Shown here one piece after another: positions 47,929 to 56,049 of a stretch of DNA of 64,000 nucleotides. The notes below the pieces were generated by a model that had not been told where the DNA came from, ran no database searches, and worked only from the letters and a program-made list of their open reading frames with translations. Origin of the DNA: Pseudoalteromonas luteoviolacea (GTDB taxonomy: Bacteria; Pseudomonadota; Gammaproteobacteria; Enterobacterales; Alteromonadaceae); contig NZ_JWIC01000005.1 in assembly GCF_000814765.1 (NCBI RefSeq), forward strand, positions 806,001 through 870,000, read 5' to 3'. The position numbers were made by a program, and so were the translations under genes. Position 1 is the stretch's first letter; each line of letters begins with the position of its first letter.

Positions 47929-49205
47929 TGCTAACCGTAGTATATGGTATTACATCTTCTACTGACATGTTCATGAAGTCTGAGTTTAACCAAGGCAACA
48001 ACGTATTTGCATGTACTTATGGCAAAGAGGAATATCAAGGTCAATTAGCACATTCACTGGAAGACTTAGCCAAATTAGATCCAACGACAATCTCGCGCGT
48101 TGTCATTTGTTCTGAGTTTGTACAAGACATTTTAAAATCGCTCAACAGCATTGATATTGATATCAGCAAATGCTTCTTCTTCAACCACATGCGTGAACAA
48201 CTTGTCCCTTGTGATAGCTTACTTACACACGCAATCTGTACACACTCGACGTTGTACGCTATTTACGATCTCGCCTATAACTTGCCGTGCTTTGACGTAA
48301 TCACCTTTATCATCTTGGCTGAACAAGAACGTATAAAACAAAACAAGCAATATATTCAATTTATTGTACTTCCCAGTTGGAACGACAGTGATGCAGGTGT
48401 GAATGTTTTTCACACCAATGATGATACACAGTGGCGTTTAGAGAAAGTCGTTAAGCCCATGTTCTCATGTCTACCTAGCTGTATTTCCGTCGAACAACCT
48501 TTGAATCGAAATCAGATAGAAGTTTACAAAACTTTAAATGTGGCAACCCACCCCGACAACTACTTTAAAAATAACCGACAGCCCGCTGGAGACTTTAAAG
48601 TACTGAAGCGTTTAGTCGAGGAAAAAGCCAGTTTAAGTGTACTGACTCCTCCCAAACAAGCACAACAAATCGTTGCAGACTATATCCGTCATTATGCGCA
48701 AGGTAAAAAGCTCGTGACACTCACTTTAAGAGAGTACGACGCTAATCCAGAGTACCGTAATAGCAACCTCCCAGACTGGCTTAAATTCGCGCAAACTCTG
48801 CAAGATAAAGGGTTCTTTCCACTGATTATTCGTGACACTTATGCAATGGGTCAACCGCTGCCAGCGGAGTTTAACCACCTGCCAACTTACCCTGCGGCAG
48901 CCATCGATGTGCATTTGCGATTAGCACTGTATCAAAGCGCCTATATCAATATGGGAATAGAAAACGGTCCGCTGTATGCAATTAGTTATCTAAAAGGTGC
49001 CCGTTCTATTATTTTCCGTAGACAAAGTAATGACATCCCCAACCTGTCAGATCGCACCAATCAAAACTTCTTTTTCAAAGTCGGAGAGAATCACTTTTTC
49101 AATGACAACCAGTTTCAAATCAATGCTTGGATGGATGATTCTCTCGAGAACCTTTTGACTCAATTCCAGCAACTTGATGAAAGCATACAATGCAGTGAGA
49201 AATAA
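47928..49205 (+). CDS. Unrecognised protein, possible GT-B-type glycosyltransferase
   Basis: I do not recognise this 425-residue protein. No signal peptide or membrane helix is evident. The first ~200 residues contain several cysteine-and-histidine-rich stretches; residues ~260-380 look like the C-terminal half of a GT-B fold: V-T-L-T-L-R-E-Y, an L-x-F-A-Q-T-L-Q-D-K-G-F-F-P-L-I helix-strand unit, and Y-I-N-M-G-I-E-N-G-P-L-Y-A-I-S-Y-L-K-G, which recalls the donor-site loop (G-x-x-N-G-P) of heptosyltransferase-like enzymes. It overlaps the SIS gene by one base, so it belongs to the pathway. A glycosyltransferase is a weak inference. Confidence 0.6.
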   Translation: MLTVVYGITSSTDMFMKSEFNQGNNVFACTYGKEEYQGQLAHSLEDLAKLDPTTISRVVICSEFVQDILKSLNSIDIDISKCFFFNHMREQLVPCDSLLTHAICTHSTLYAIYDLAYNLPCFDVITFIILAEQERIKQNKQYIQFIVLPSWNDSDAGVNVFHTNDDTQWRLEKVVKPMFSCLPSCISVEQPLNRNQIEVYKTLNVATHPDNYFKNNRQPAGDFKVLKRLVEEKASLSVLTPPKQAQQIVADYIRHYAQGKKLVTLTLREYDANPEYRNSNLPDWLKFAQTLQDKGFFPLIIRDTYAMGQPLPAEFNHLPTYPAAAIDVHLRLALYQSAYINMGIENGPLYAISYLKGARSIIFRRQSNDIPNLSDRTNQNFFFKVGENHFFNDNQFQINAWMDDSLENLLTQFQQLDESIQCSEK

Positions 49206-49208
49206 ACT

Positions 49209-50204
49209 ATGAGTAATTCACCTATCCTAGTACTTGGTAGCAATTCCTTCTCTGGCGCCTCATTTTGTTCTCATTTGATAAAGCAGGGATTAGAGGTGCT
49301 CGCTGTCAGCCGCTCCATCGAGCCCAATGAAGCACTGTTGCCCTACAAGTGGCATGAAAACCAAAATTTAATCACCTTTCATCAGCTTGATTTAAACCAT
49401 CACCTTGATGAAATCATGACATTAATCAAGCAGCACAAAGTGCGCTACATATACAATTTTGCTGCCCAAAGTATGGTTGGTCAAAGCTGGCAGTACCCAG
49501 AGCACTGGTTTATGACAAATACCGTCTCAACCGTTCAGTTTCACAATGCGTTACGACAATATGACGGTCTTGAAAAGTATATTCATATATCAACGCCTGA
49601 AGTTTATGGCTCATGTTCTGGGTTGGTGACAGAGTCTACCAACTACCACCCGAGTACTCCATATGCGGTCTCTAGAGCAGCTGCTGATATGAGTTTGCAC
49701 ACCTTTAATGATGTATATGATTTCCCAGTTGTATTTACGCGCGCAGCTAATGTTTTTGGCGAAGGACAGCAGCTTTATCGGATTATTCCCAAGACAATTT
49801 ATAGCGCGTTGAATAACGACACCTTCCCGCTTCACGGAGGGGGACACTCAACGCGTTCATTTATCCATATAGATGATGTATCACACGCAACTCAGTTAAT
49901 TGGCGAACAAGGTAACACCGGCGATATTTACCACATTTCCACATCTGAAAACATCACAGTCAGAGCCCTTGTTATGCGAATTTGCGAGATGCTCAACACA
50001 CCTTTTGAGCAAGTATGCGAAGTCAGTGAAGACCGCCTGGGCAAAGATGCGGCATATCTGCTAGACAACACGAAACTCAAATCTGAGCTGGGCTGGCAAA
50101 GACAAGTGTCTCTTGATAACGGGCTAGATAGAACCATTGGCTGGGCTAAAAATAAATTAGATATCCTAAAAACCTTACCCAAAGAATACGTTCACAAACC
50201 ATAG
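49209..50204 (+). CDS. Atypical SDR of the sugar dehydratase/epimerase superfamily
   Basis: 331 residues with the overall pattern of dTDP-glucose 4,6-dehydratase-like enzymes: N-F-A-A-Q-S-M-V-G-Q-S near 83-93, S-T-P-E-V-Y-G near 121, R-S-F-I-H-I-D-D-V near 215 and a C-terminal L-x-x-E-L-G-W motif. Two key sites deviate: the cofactor loop is G-S-N-S-F-S-G (middle Gly changed to Ser) and the catalytic Y-x-x-x-K is Y-A-V-S-R. The deviations are shared, to my memory, by a subfamily in sugar clusters, so it is not a broken gene. Substrate unknown. Starts 3 bases after the previous stop. Confidence 0.78.
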   Translation: MSNSPILVLGSNSFSGASFCSHLIKQGLEVLAVSRSIEPNEALLPYKWHENQNLITFHQLDLNHHLDEIMTLIKQHKVRYIYNFAAQSMVGQSWQYPEHWFMTNTVSTVQFHNALRQYDGLEKYIHISTPEVYGSCSGLVTESTNYHPSTPYAVSRAAADMSLHTFNDVYDFPVVFTRAANVFGEGQQLYRIIPKTIYSALNNDTFPLHGGGHSTRSFIHIDDVSHATQLIGEQGNTGDIYHISTSENITVRALVMRICEMLNTPFEQVCEVSEDRLGKDAAYLLDNTKLKSELGWQRQVSLDNGLDRTIGWAKNKLDILKTLPKEYVHKP

Positions 50205-50212
50205 CGAGTAAA

Positions 50213-50875
50213 GTGATGGGACGAGAAATAGACTTATTACGCAATTATCCAAAATCTAAACGTGATTTATCAGGCAGACTGGAATCAAAAACCGATGCAG
50301 TCCGAGCAATTGCTCGCCAATTTGGCAAAGCATTTTTTGACGGGGATCGAGAGCATGGATACGGGGGATTCAATTATCACCCTCGATTTTGGCAACCGGT
50401 TGTCCCCGACTTAATGAGTCATTTTGCCCTTCAAGAAAACAGTAGCGTCTTAGATGTAGGGTGCGCCAAAGGCTTCATGTTATATGACTTGCTCAATGCA
50501 ATGCCGAATCTCAACATACACGGCGTCGATATCTCCGATTACGCGCTAGAACACGCAATCACTGAAGTGAAACCGTTCGTTACCAAAGCATGTGCTTCTA
50601 ACCTGCCATTTGAAAACAACAGTTTCGACGCGGTAATTTCAATCAATACGATCCACAACTTGGAAGAAGACGCCTGTGCACAAGCCTTGCAAGAGATCGA
50701 ACGCGTTAGTGCAGGAAATAGCTTTATTACTGTAGATGCTTATCGCAATGATGATGAAAAAAAGAGAATGGAAGCTTGGAATCTAACCGCCAAAACCATG
50801 AAGCATGTTGATGAATGGAAAAGCTTCTTTAATAAAGTTGGCTACAGTGGTGATTACTACTGGTTCATACCATAA
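50213..50875 (+). CDS. Class I SAM-dependent methyltransferase
   Basis: 220 residues: N-terminal arm (~1-75) and a Rossmann methyltransferase core with L-D-V-G-C-A-K-G-F (motif I, ~78-86), G-V-D-I-S-D-Y-A-L (motif II) and D-A-V-I-S-I-N-T-I-H-N-L (motif IV). Two adjacent ATGs (50213, 50216) are possible starts. Operon member between an SDR and another methyltransferase. O-, N- or C-methylation of a sugar cannot be distinguished. Confidence 0.85.
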   Translation: MMGREIDLLRNYPKSKRDLSGRLESKTDAVRAIARQFGKAFFDGDREHGYGGFNYHPRFWQPVVPDLMSHFALQENSSVLDVGCAKGFMLYDLLNAMPNLNIHGVDISDYALEHAITEVKPFVTKACASNLPFENNSFDAVISINTIHNLEEDACAQALQEIERVSAGNSFITVDAYRNDDEKKRMEAWNLTAKTMKHVDEWKSFFNKVGYSGDYYWFIP

Positions 50876-50893
50876 AAAGAGAGGAATTCAGAT

Positions 50894-51577
50894 ATGTTCG
50901 AAACTAAAGCGAAAGAAGTACAAAATCAGTCTCAGTTCGACAACTATAATTCACAAGGCGGCGTCACCATGGGCCCCTACACTTCTCACATTTGGCGAAC
51001 AGATCCAAGACACCTCGGTTTTTTGCTGGCGCGCTATAAATTTGTCGCAAAAATGCTGGAAGGCAAAAAATGGGCCCTTGAGATGGGCTGTGGCGATGCA
51101 TTTGGCACACCTGTTGTACTGCAAACAGTCGATAAAGTAACAGGAGTCGATTGGGAACCGCTACTGATGGAAGATAACGCAGTACGACTTGCCGACTACA
51201 ATTGCGACTTCCAGTGTCTAGATATAACAAAAAAAGCCCCCGAAGGAGAGTTTGACTGCGCATTTTCACTGGACGTCATAGAACATATCCCAACGGAGCG
51301 AGAACACCTTTACATGGAAAATATCTGTAAAAATTTATCTCGAGACGCAATATTTATCGTTGGCTGCCCAAATATTACAGCCAATGAATACGCTTCTGAA
51401 GCCAGTAAAATCGGCCATATAAATCTAAAACATCATCATGAATTACGTGCTTTGATGAAACAGCATTTTGATAACGTTTTACTGTTCTCAATGAATGACG
51501 AAGTGGTACACACAGGCTACTACCCTATGGCACATTATTTATTTGCAGTCGGTATAGGTAAAAAAGCACATGGCTGA
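50894..51577 (+). CDS. Class I SAM-dependent methyltransferase, second copy
   Basis: 227 residues with core motif L-E-M-G-C-G-D-A-F near 57-65 and D-C-A-F-S-L-D-V-I-E-H-I near 113. It differs strongly from the preceding methyltransferase and is not a recent duplicate. A-G-A-G-A-G-G ribosome site lies upstream (AAGAGAGG). It overlaps the E1-alpha gene by 8 bases. Confidence 0.85.
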   Translation: MFETKAKEVQNQSQFDNYNSQGGVTMGPYTSHIWRTDPRHLGFLLARYKFVAKMLEGKKWALEMGCGDAFGTPVVLQTVDKVTGVDWEPLLMEDNAVRLADYNCDFQCLDITKKAPEGEFDCAFSLDVIEHIPTEREHLYMENICKNLSRDAIFIVGCPNITANEYASEASKIGHINLKHHHELRALMKQHFDNVLLFSMNDEVVHTGYYPMAHYLFAVGIGKKAHG

Positions 51578-52526
51578 TTTGAAGCATATCTATTTTCAAA
51601 CGCTGAGAATTAGGAAAATAGAAGAAGCCATCGCTGCCAAGTATTCAGAGCAAAAAATGCGCTGCCCAACACACTTATCTATTGGGCAGGAGCTGGTGCC
51701 TGTTGCGGTTTCACACTTTCTAACCCATGCCGATAAGGCTTATAGCTCTCACCGTGCCCATGCGCATTATCTTGCCAAAGGTGGCGATCTGGTTAAATTA
51801 ATAGCCGAGCTATATGGCAAGGTCAGTGGATGCACAGCAGGTCGAGGCGGTTCCATGCACTTAAGTGATTTAGAGTGCGGATTTATCGCCAGTACAGCCA
51901 TTGTTGGCAATAGCATTCCGCTTGCCACTGGCAACGCGTTGCATCAACAGTTAACGCGCGCAGAGGGGTTAACTGTCAGCTACTTCGGTGATGGCGCAAC
52001 AGAGGAAGGTGCCTTTTATGAGTCATTAAATTTTGCTGCGTTAAAATCTTTACCTATTGTTTATGTGTGCGAGAACAATCAATACTCGGTGTACAGCCCA
52101 CTATCCGTCAGGCAGCCAACTGGTCGCAGCATCTCCAAATTATCCAATGAAATTGGACTAAAAAGCTTCTCTGTAGATGGTAATAACCCCACTCAAGCAC
52201 TACAAACTTCGCAAGCAGCGATTAACTATGTAAGGCATCATGGTAAACCGGTGCTTATAGAATACTTTACTTATCGTCATCGAGAGCATTGCGGCCCACA
52301 CTTTGATGATGACCTGAATTATCGTGAACAAGAAGAAGTGCAAACATGGCTCGACAATGACCCACTCAATAATCTTGAAAAAGCGCTGGATAAGGACCCC
52401 GAGTTTAAGGCGTTTCAAAAGCTTGCAATAAGCGACATCAATCAAGAGATTGAGCAGGCTTTTACCGCAGCAGAATCGGCCTCTTTTGGGTCAATAGAGG
52501 ATAACGAGAGGTTTATCTATGACTGA
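51570..52526 (+). CDS. Thiamine-diphosphate enzyme, E1-alpha-type subunit
   Basis: 318 residues of the pyruvate/acetoin/branched-chain dehydrogenase E1-alpha family. ThDP motif G-D-G (140-142) ... N-N (169-170); the E1-alpha signature G-R-G-G-S-M-H-L near 91-98 and H-R-A-H-A-H-Y-L near 61-68. It overlaps the beta gene by 8 bases. No lipoyl E2 or dihydrolipoamide E3 gene is nearby, so a full dehydrogenase complex is unlikely; in avilamycin/everninomicin clusters a similar E1 pair is thought to attach a two-carbon branch to a sugar. That function here is inference. Confidence 0.88.
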   Translation: MADLKHIYFQTLRIRKIEEAIAAKYSEQKMRCPTHLSIGQELVPVAVSHFLTHADKAYSSHRAHAHYLAKGGDLVKLIAELYGKVSGCTAGRGGSMHLSDLECGFIASTAIVGNSIPLATGNALHQQLTRAEGLTVSYFGDGATEEGAFYESLNFAALKSLPIVYVCENNQYSVYSPLSVRQPTGRSISKLSNEIGLKSFSVDGNNPTQALQTSQAAINYVRHHGKPVLIEYFTYRHREHCGPHFDDDLNYREQEEVQTWLDNDPLNNLEKALDKDPEFKAFQKLAISDINQEIEQAFTAAESASFGSIEDNERFIYD

Positions 52527-53574
52527 TAAAACGACCAGTTTTGCGCAACAAATTCTTGACGCTCAGAATTTAGCTATGCAGGAAGATCCAACCATGATCT
52601 GCATGGGCCTTGGCATTGATGATCCAAAAGCCATTTTTGGTACCACTCAAGGACTGCAAGAAACATTTGGCGAGCAACGGGTTTTTGACATGCCAACTGC
52701 GGAAAATGCCATGACTGGCATTGGCATCGGCGCTGCGGTGGCTGGCACCCGTGTATTGATGACCCATCAACGTGTAGACTTTTTTTTACTCGCTATGGAT
52801 CAACTTGTCAATAATGCGGCAAAGTGGCATTACATGTTTAATGGTCAAATGACTGTGCCTTTAACCATTAGATTAATTGTCGGCCGAGGTTGGGGCCAAG
52901 GCCCGACGCATCAGCAGAGCTTACAGTCATGGTTCTCACATATACCTGGGCTTAAAGTGGTCGTGCCCAGCCTAACAGAGAATGTCGGTCAGTTGCTTTA
53001 CAACGCCATCATGGACAACAACCCTACGATTTTCCTTGAACACAGATGGCTGCACAATCAAATTGCCCCAAATGCAGCCGCTTGCCAGCCCCTCACCGAG
53101 GCACCACAACACACAAGAGTGCTGCGTACGGGAAGTGATTACACAATTATCAGCAACAGCTATATGCTGTCTGAAGCGCTTCAAGCACAAAAGTATTTAC
53201 AACAACACAATGTGCACTGTGAAGTCATTGAAATTGCCTCACCAACGAGCATTGACTGGCACATCATTTATCAATCAGTCAGTAAAACAAAGCGATGTAT
53301 CGTCACGGATATGGGTCACACCTTCTGCTCTTTAGCCAGTGAGATTGCCAATAAAGTGTACAGTCACTGCTTTAATGCATTGCTATCACCTGTATCCATC
53401 ATTGGACTGCCAAATTACCCAGAACCAACAAGCTATGGTTTAACCAAAGAATATTACCCAGATGTTAATACAATCATTAAAACAGTCTCAAACAACTGCG
53501 GTATAGAAATTGCACAATTAAAATCACGTCAACACCACGATGTTCCTGGAGAATGGTTTAAAGGGCCCTTTTAG
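52519..53574 (+). CDS. Thiamine-diphosphate enzyme, E1-beta-type subunit
   Basis: 351 residues; partner of the gene before it. The N-terminal Pyr domain has the ThDP-activating glutamate E62 in P-T-A-E-N-A-M-T-G-I-G-I-G, then M-D-Q-L-V-N-N-A-A-K near 94 and R-L-I-V-G-R-G-W-G-Q-G-P-T-H-Q-Q near 117; the C-terminal transketolase-like domain begins near 195. Together they should form an alpha2-beta2 carboligase or decarboxylase. Confidence 0.88.
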   Translation: MTDKTTSFAQQILDAQNLAMQEDPTMICMGLGIDDPKAIFGTTQGLQETFGEQRVFDMPTAENAMTGIGIGAAVAGTRVLMTHQRVDFFLLAMDQLVNNAAKWHYMFNGQMTVPLTIRLIVGRGWGQGPTHQQSLQSWFSHIPGLKVVVPSLTENVGQLLYNAIMDNNPTIFLEHRWLHNQIAPNAAACQPLTEAPQHTRVLRTGSDYTIISNSYMLSEALQAQKYLQQHNVHCEVIEIASPTSIDWHIIYQSVSKTKRCIVTDMGHTFCSLASEIANKVYSHCFNALLSPVSIIGLPNYPEPTSYGLTKEYYPDVNTIIKTVSNNCGIEIAQLKSRQHHDVPGEWFKGPF

Positions 53575-53576
53575 TT

Positions 53577-54356
53577 ATGGATTTAAAAATTACAAATAAA
53601 CTCGCGTTAGTGACAGGCAGCAGCAGAGGGTTAGGTGAGTCCATTGCGGAGTCCCTGGCAAAAGAAGGCGTTAACGTCATTTGGGCTGCTCGAGACCTTG
53701 AACAACTCAAGGTGAATGCGGCGCGCTGTGAACAACAATACAACAACAAAAATATTGTCATTGAAGCAAATCTCAAAGATAGCACCGGTGCTGCACAATT
53801 AGCCGAAGAATTAAAAGCCCAAAACCTCATACCGGACATTATCGTTAACAATGTCGGCGGTAACTTAGGGGTCACGGATCCACTCTCAGAAGTGGCAGCG
53901 TGGAAAGACGTGTTCGATTTTAATTTATTCAATGCAATCGAATTAAACAATCACTTCATTGACAGCATGGTTAATAAAAAGTGGGGCCGAATTTGTCATG
54001 TCTCCTCTATTGCTTCTCTTGAGAATCAAGGCGCCCCCCAATACTGTGCAGCCAAAGCCGCACTCAATGCATATGTTCGTAGCGTAGGAAGATATGTCTC
54101 TGAACACAATGTCATTATGACGGGGATTTTACCTGGGGCTGTGTTTACTGAAGGTGGGTACTGGGACGAAACCAGCAAGACACGTCCAGAACACGTAGAG
54201 AAATATCTCAATGAAAGAATGGCCATTAAGCGTTTTGGCACCAGAGAAGAAATCAGCGAGTTAGTCGCATTTTTAGTGTCAGATAAAGCATCGTTTTGTG
54301 TCGGTACTTCATTGCTAGTTGATGGTGGTCAAGGCCGCGTCTTTTATGAGGGCTAA
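53577..54356 (+). CDS. Classical SDR oxidoreductase (FabG-like)
   Basis: 259-residue NAD(P)-dependent reductase/dehydrogenase. Cofactor loop T-G-S-S-R-G-L-G (15-22), N-N-V-G-G near 92, catalytic S in V-S-S-I-A-S, and Y-C-A-A-K near 159-163; C-terminus G-T-S-L-L-V-D-G-G. Starts 3 bases after the E1-beta stop and precedes the transketolase pair by 4, so it may reduce the ketone produced by one of these carboligases; this is inference. Confidence 0.87.
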   Translation: MDLKITNKLALVTGSSRGLGESIAESLAKEGVNVIWAARDLEQLKVNAARCEQQYNNKNIVIEANLKDSTGAAQLAEELKAQNLIPDIIVNNVGGNLGVTDPLSEVAAWKDVFDFNLFNAIELNNHFIDSMVNKKWGRICHVSSIASLENQGAPQYCAAKAALNAYVRSVGRYVSEHNVIMTGILPGAVFTEGGYWDETSKTRPEHVEKYLNERMAIKRFGTREEISELVAFLVSDKASFCVGTSLLVDGGQGRVFYEG

Positions 54357-54359
54357 TGT

Positions 54360-55124
54360 ATGAATCAAGATCTGAGAAAACGTATAGCAGAGATCATTTA
54401 TCAAGCAAAAGAAGGGCATATACCAAGCTCCTATTCAATTGTTGATATCATCAATCACCTATACACATCGGTGCTGTCTTATGACAGCAACAATCCAACT
54501 TGGGAAAAAAGAGATTATTTCATTCTCTCAAAAGGCCATGGGTGCGCGGCCTTGTGGGTAGTACTTGAAAAACTCAACTTGCTGCCTGAGCGAGCGCTTG
54601 AACAATACTCCCAATTTGGCGGCATCTTAGGCGGTCACCCAGACAGAACTAAAGTCCCCTTTGTTGAAGCATCAACGGGTTCATTGGGACATGGTATGCC
54701 CATGGCGGTAGGCTGTGCGCTTGCGCATAAAATAACAGGTAATGACAACAAGGTGTTTTGTTTGGTGGGTGATGGTGAGTGCCACGAAGGGACTATCTGG
54801 GAAAGCGCCCATGTTGCGGCCAACCGCAACCTCAACAACCTCACTGTCATTGTTGATTGGAACCAATCAGCCGCGCAGTTATGCCCAACCGATGATCTCC
54901 CTGCAAAATGGCGAAGCTTTGGTTGGCATACTGTGGTTTTTGATGGTCACGACCAAACTCAAATTGAAGCGGCGTTTAACGAAAACGATGCTCAAGCCCC
55001 CACTGTTTTAATTGCAAAAAATGTCAAAGGTAAAGGTGTAAGCATGACTGAAGGTCACGGCCCTTGGCACCATAAAATTCCATCAAAAGAAGAGCTAGAA
55101 CATATTTTGGAGGCATTGTCATGA
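54360..55124 (+). CDS. Split transketolase, N-terminal (ThDP-binding) subunit
   Basis: 254 residues equal to the PP domain of transketolase: S-K-G-H-G (58-61), G-S-L-G-H-G (107-112), ThDP motif G-D-G-E (137-140) to N168 in D-W-N-Q. Two-gene transketolases are known in archaea, actinobacteria and natural-product clusters. Four-base overlap with the C-terminal subunit gene. A housekeeping transketolase is expected elsewhere in the genome, so this one should serve the sugar pathway: transfer of a two-carbon ketol unit. Confidence 0.9.
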   Translation: MNQDLRKRIAEIIYQAKEGHIPSSYSIVDIINHLYTSVLSYDSNNPTWEKRDYFILSKGHGCAALWVVLEKLNLLPERALEQYSQFGGILGGHPDRTKVPFVEASTGSLGHGMPMAVGCALAHKITGNDNKVFCLVGDGECHEGTIWESAHVAANRNLNNLTVIVDWNQSAAQLCPTDDLPAKWRSFGWHTVVFDGHDQTQIEAAFNENDAQAPTVLIAKNVKGKGVSMTEGHGPWHHKIPSKEELEHILEALS

Positions 55125-56047
55125 GCAATCTAAGACAAGCATTCGCCGATAAGATGCTTTCTGTCGGTGCCGATGACCCTCGTTTAGTGGTGATGGTGGG
55201 AGATATTAGTCATGGTATTTTAAAACCTTTCGCTGCCGAATATCCACAGCGGTATTATAACGTGGGTATTTGTGAACCAACCATTGTCGGTATGGCAGCA
55301 GGCATTGCAAGTACAGGCCTTGTTCCTGTCGCCCATACTATCGCACCGTTTCTCATTGAACGTTCTTTCGAACAAATAAAACTCGACTTTGCGTATCAAC
55401 AATTAGCGGGCAACTTTATTACCGTGGGTGGTGCTTTTGACTATGCTCAACTAGGGTGTAGCCATCACTGCTACAACGATATCGCGTTAATGTGTCAATT
55501 AGACAATACGGTGGTCACAAGCCCTGCCAGTGACTATGAATTTTCTGAACTGTTTTCGCAATGTTACGACCAAGGTACGATTAACTATTTTAAGCTCACT
55601 GAAAACCCACACAATGTAGACTTTACAGGGCAGGTAGAGCTTGGCAAAGCCATTGTTGTTGAGCAAGGTCACGATCTCACCTTACTTGCTGTCGGCCCTC
55701 AGTTAAAACAGGCCCTGTCGGCATATGAAAACCTCACAGCTCAGGGGCACAGTATCGAATTAATCTACATTCACACAATTAAACCTTTTGATGCACCAAC
55801 TGTTATCAACAGCATCGCCAAAACAAAAGCCATCATTGTATGTGAAGAGCTGTCGGAACATGGTGGTGTCTATGATGTTGTCATGCGCCACTGGGCAAGC
55901 CGTGACAAAGCGCAATTTAAGCAGTTAGCCATTAAAGAAATGATCCATGATTACGGAACTTATGAACAATTGTGCCAAGTTGCTGGTTTAACCGATAAGC
56001 ACATCAGTGATCACGCAATTACCATGCTTGAGAATAAAAAGGCGTAG
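55121..56047 (+). CDS. Split transketolase, C-terminal subunit
   Basis: 308 residues with the Pyr domain (catalytic glutamate E52 in G-I-C-E-P-T-I-V-G-M-A-A-G) and the C-terminal domain (from ~185). Pairs with the preceding gene to complete a transketolase or a DXS/transketolase-like enzyme. The H-H-C-Y-N-D-I-A segment near 118 matches the transketolase pattern T-H-x-x-x-D more than DXS. Confidence 0.88.
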   Translation: MSNLRQAFADKMLSVGADDPRLVVMVGDISHGILKPFAAEYPQRYYNVGICEPTIVGMAAGIASTGLVPVAHTIAPFLIERSFEQIKLDFAYQQLAGNFITVGGAFDYAQLGCSHHCYNDIALMCQLDNTVVTSPASDYEFSELFSQCYDQGTINYFKLTENPHNVDFTGQVELGKAIVVEQGHDLTLLAVGPQLKQALSAYENLTAQGHSIELIYIHTIKPFDAPTVINSIAKTKAIIVCEELSEHGGVYDVVMRHWASRDKAQFKQLAIKEMIHDYGTYEQLCQVAGLTDKHISDHAITMLENKKA

Positions 56048-56049
56048 TT

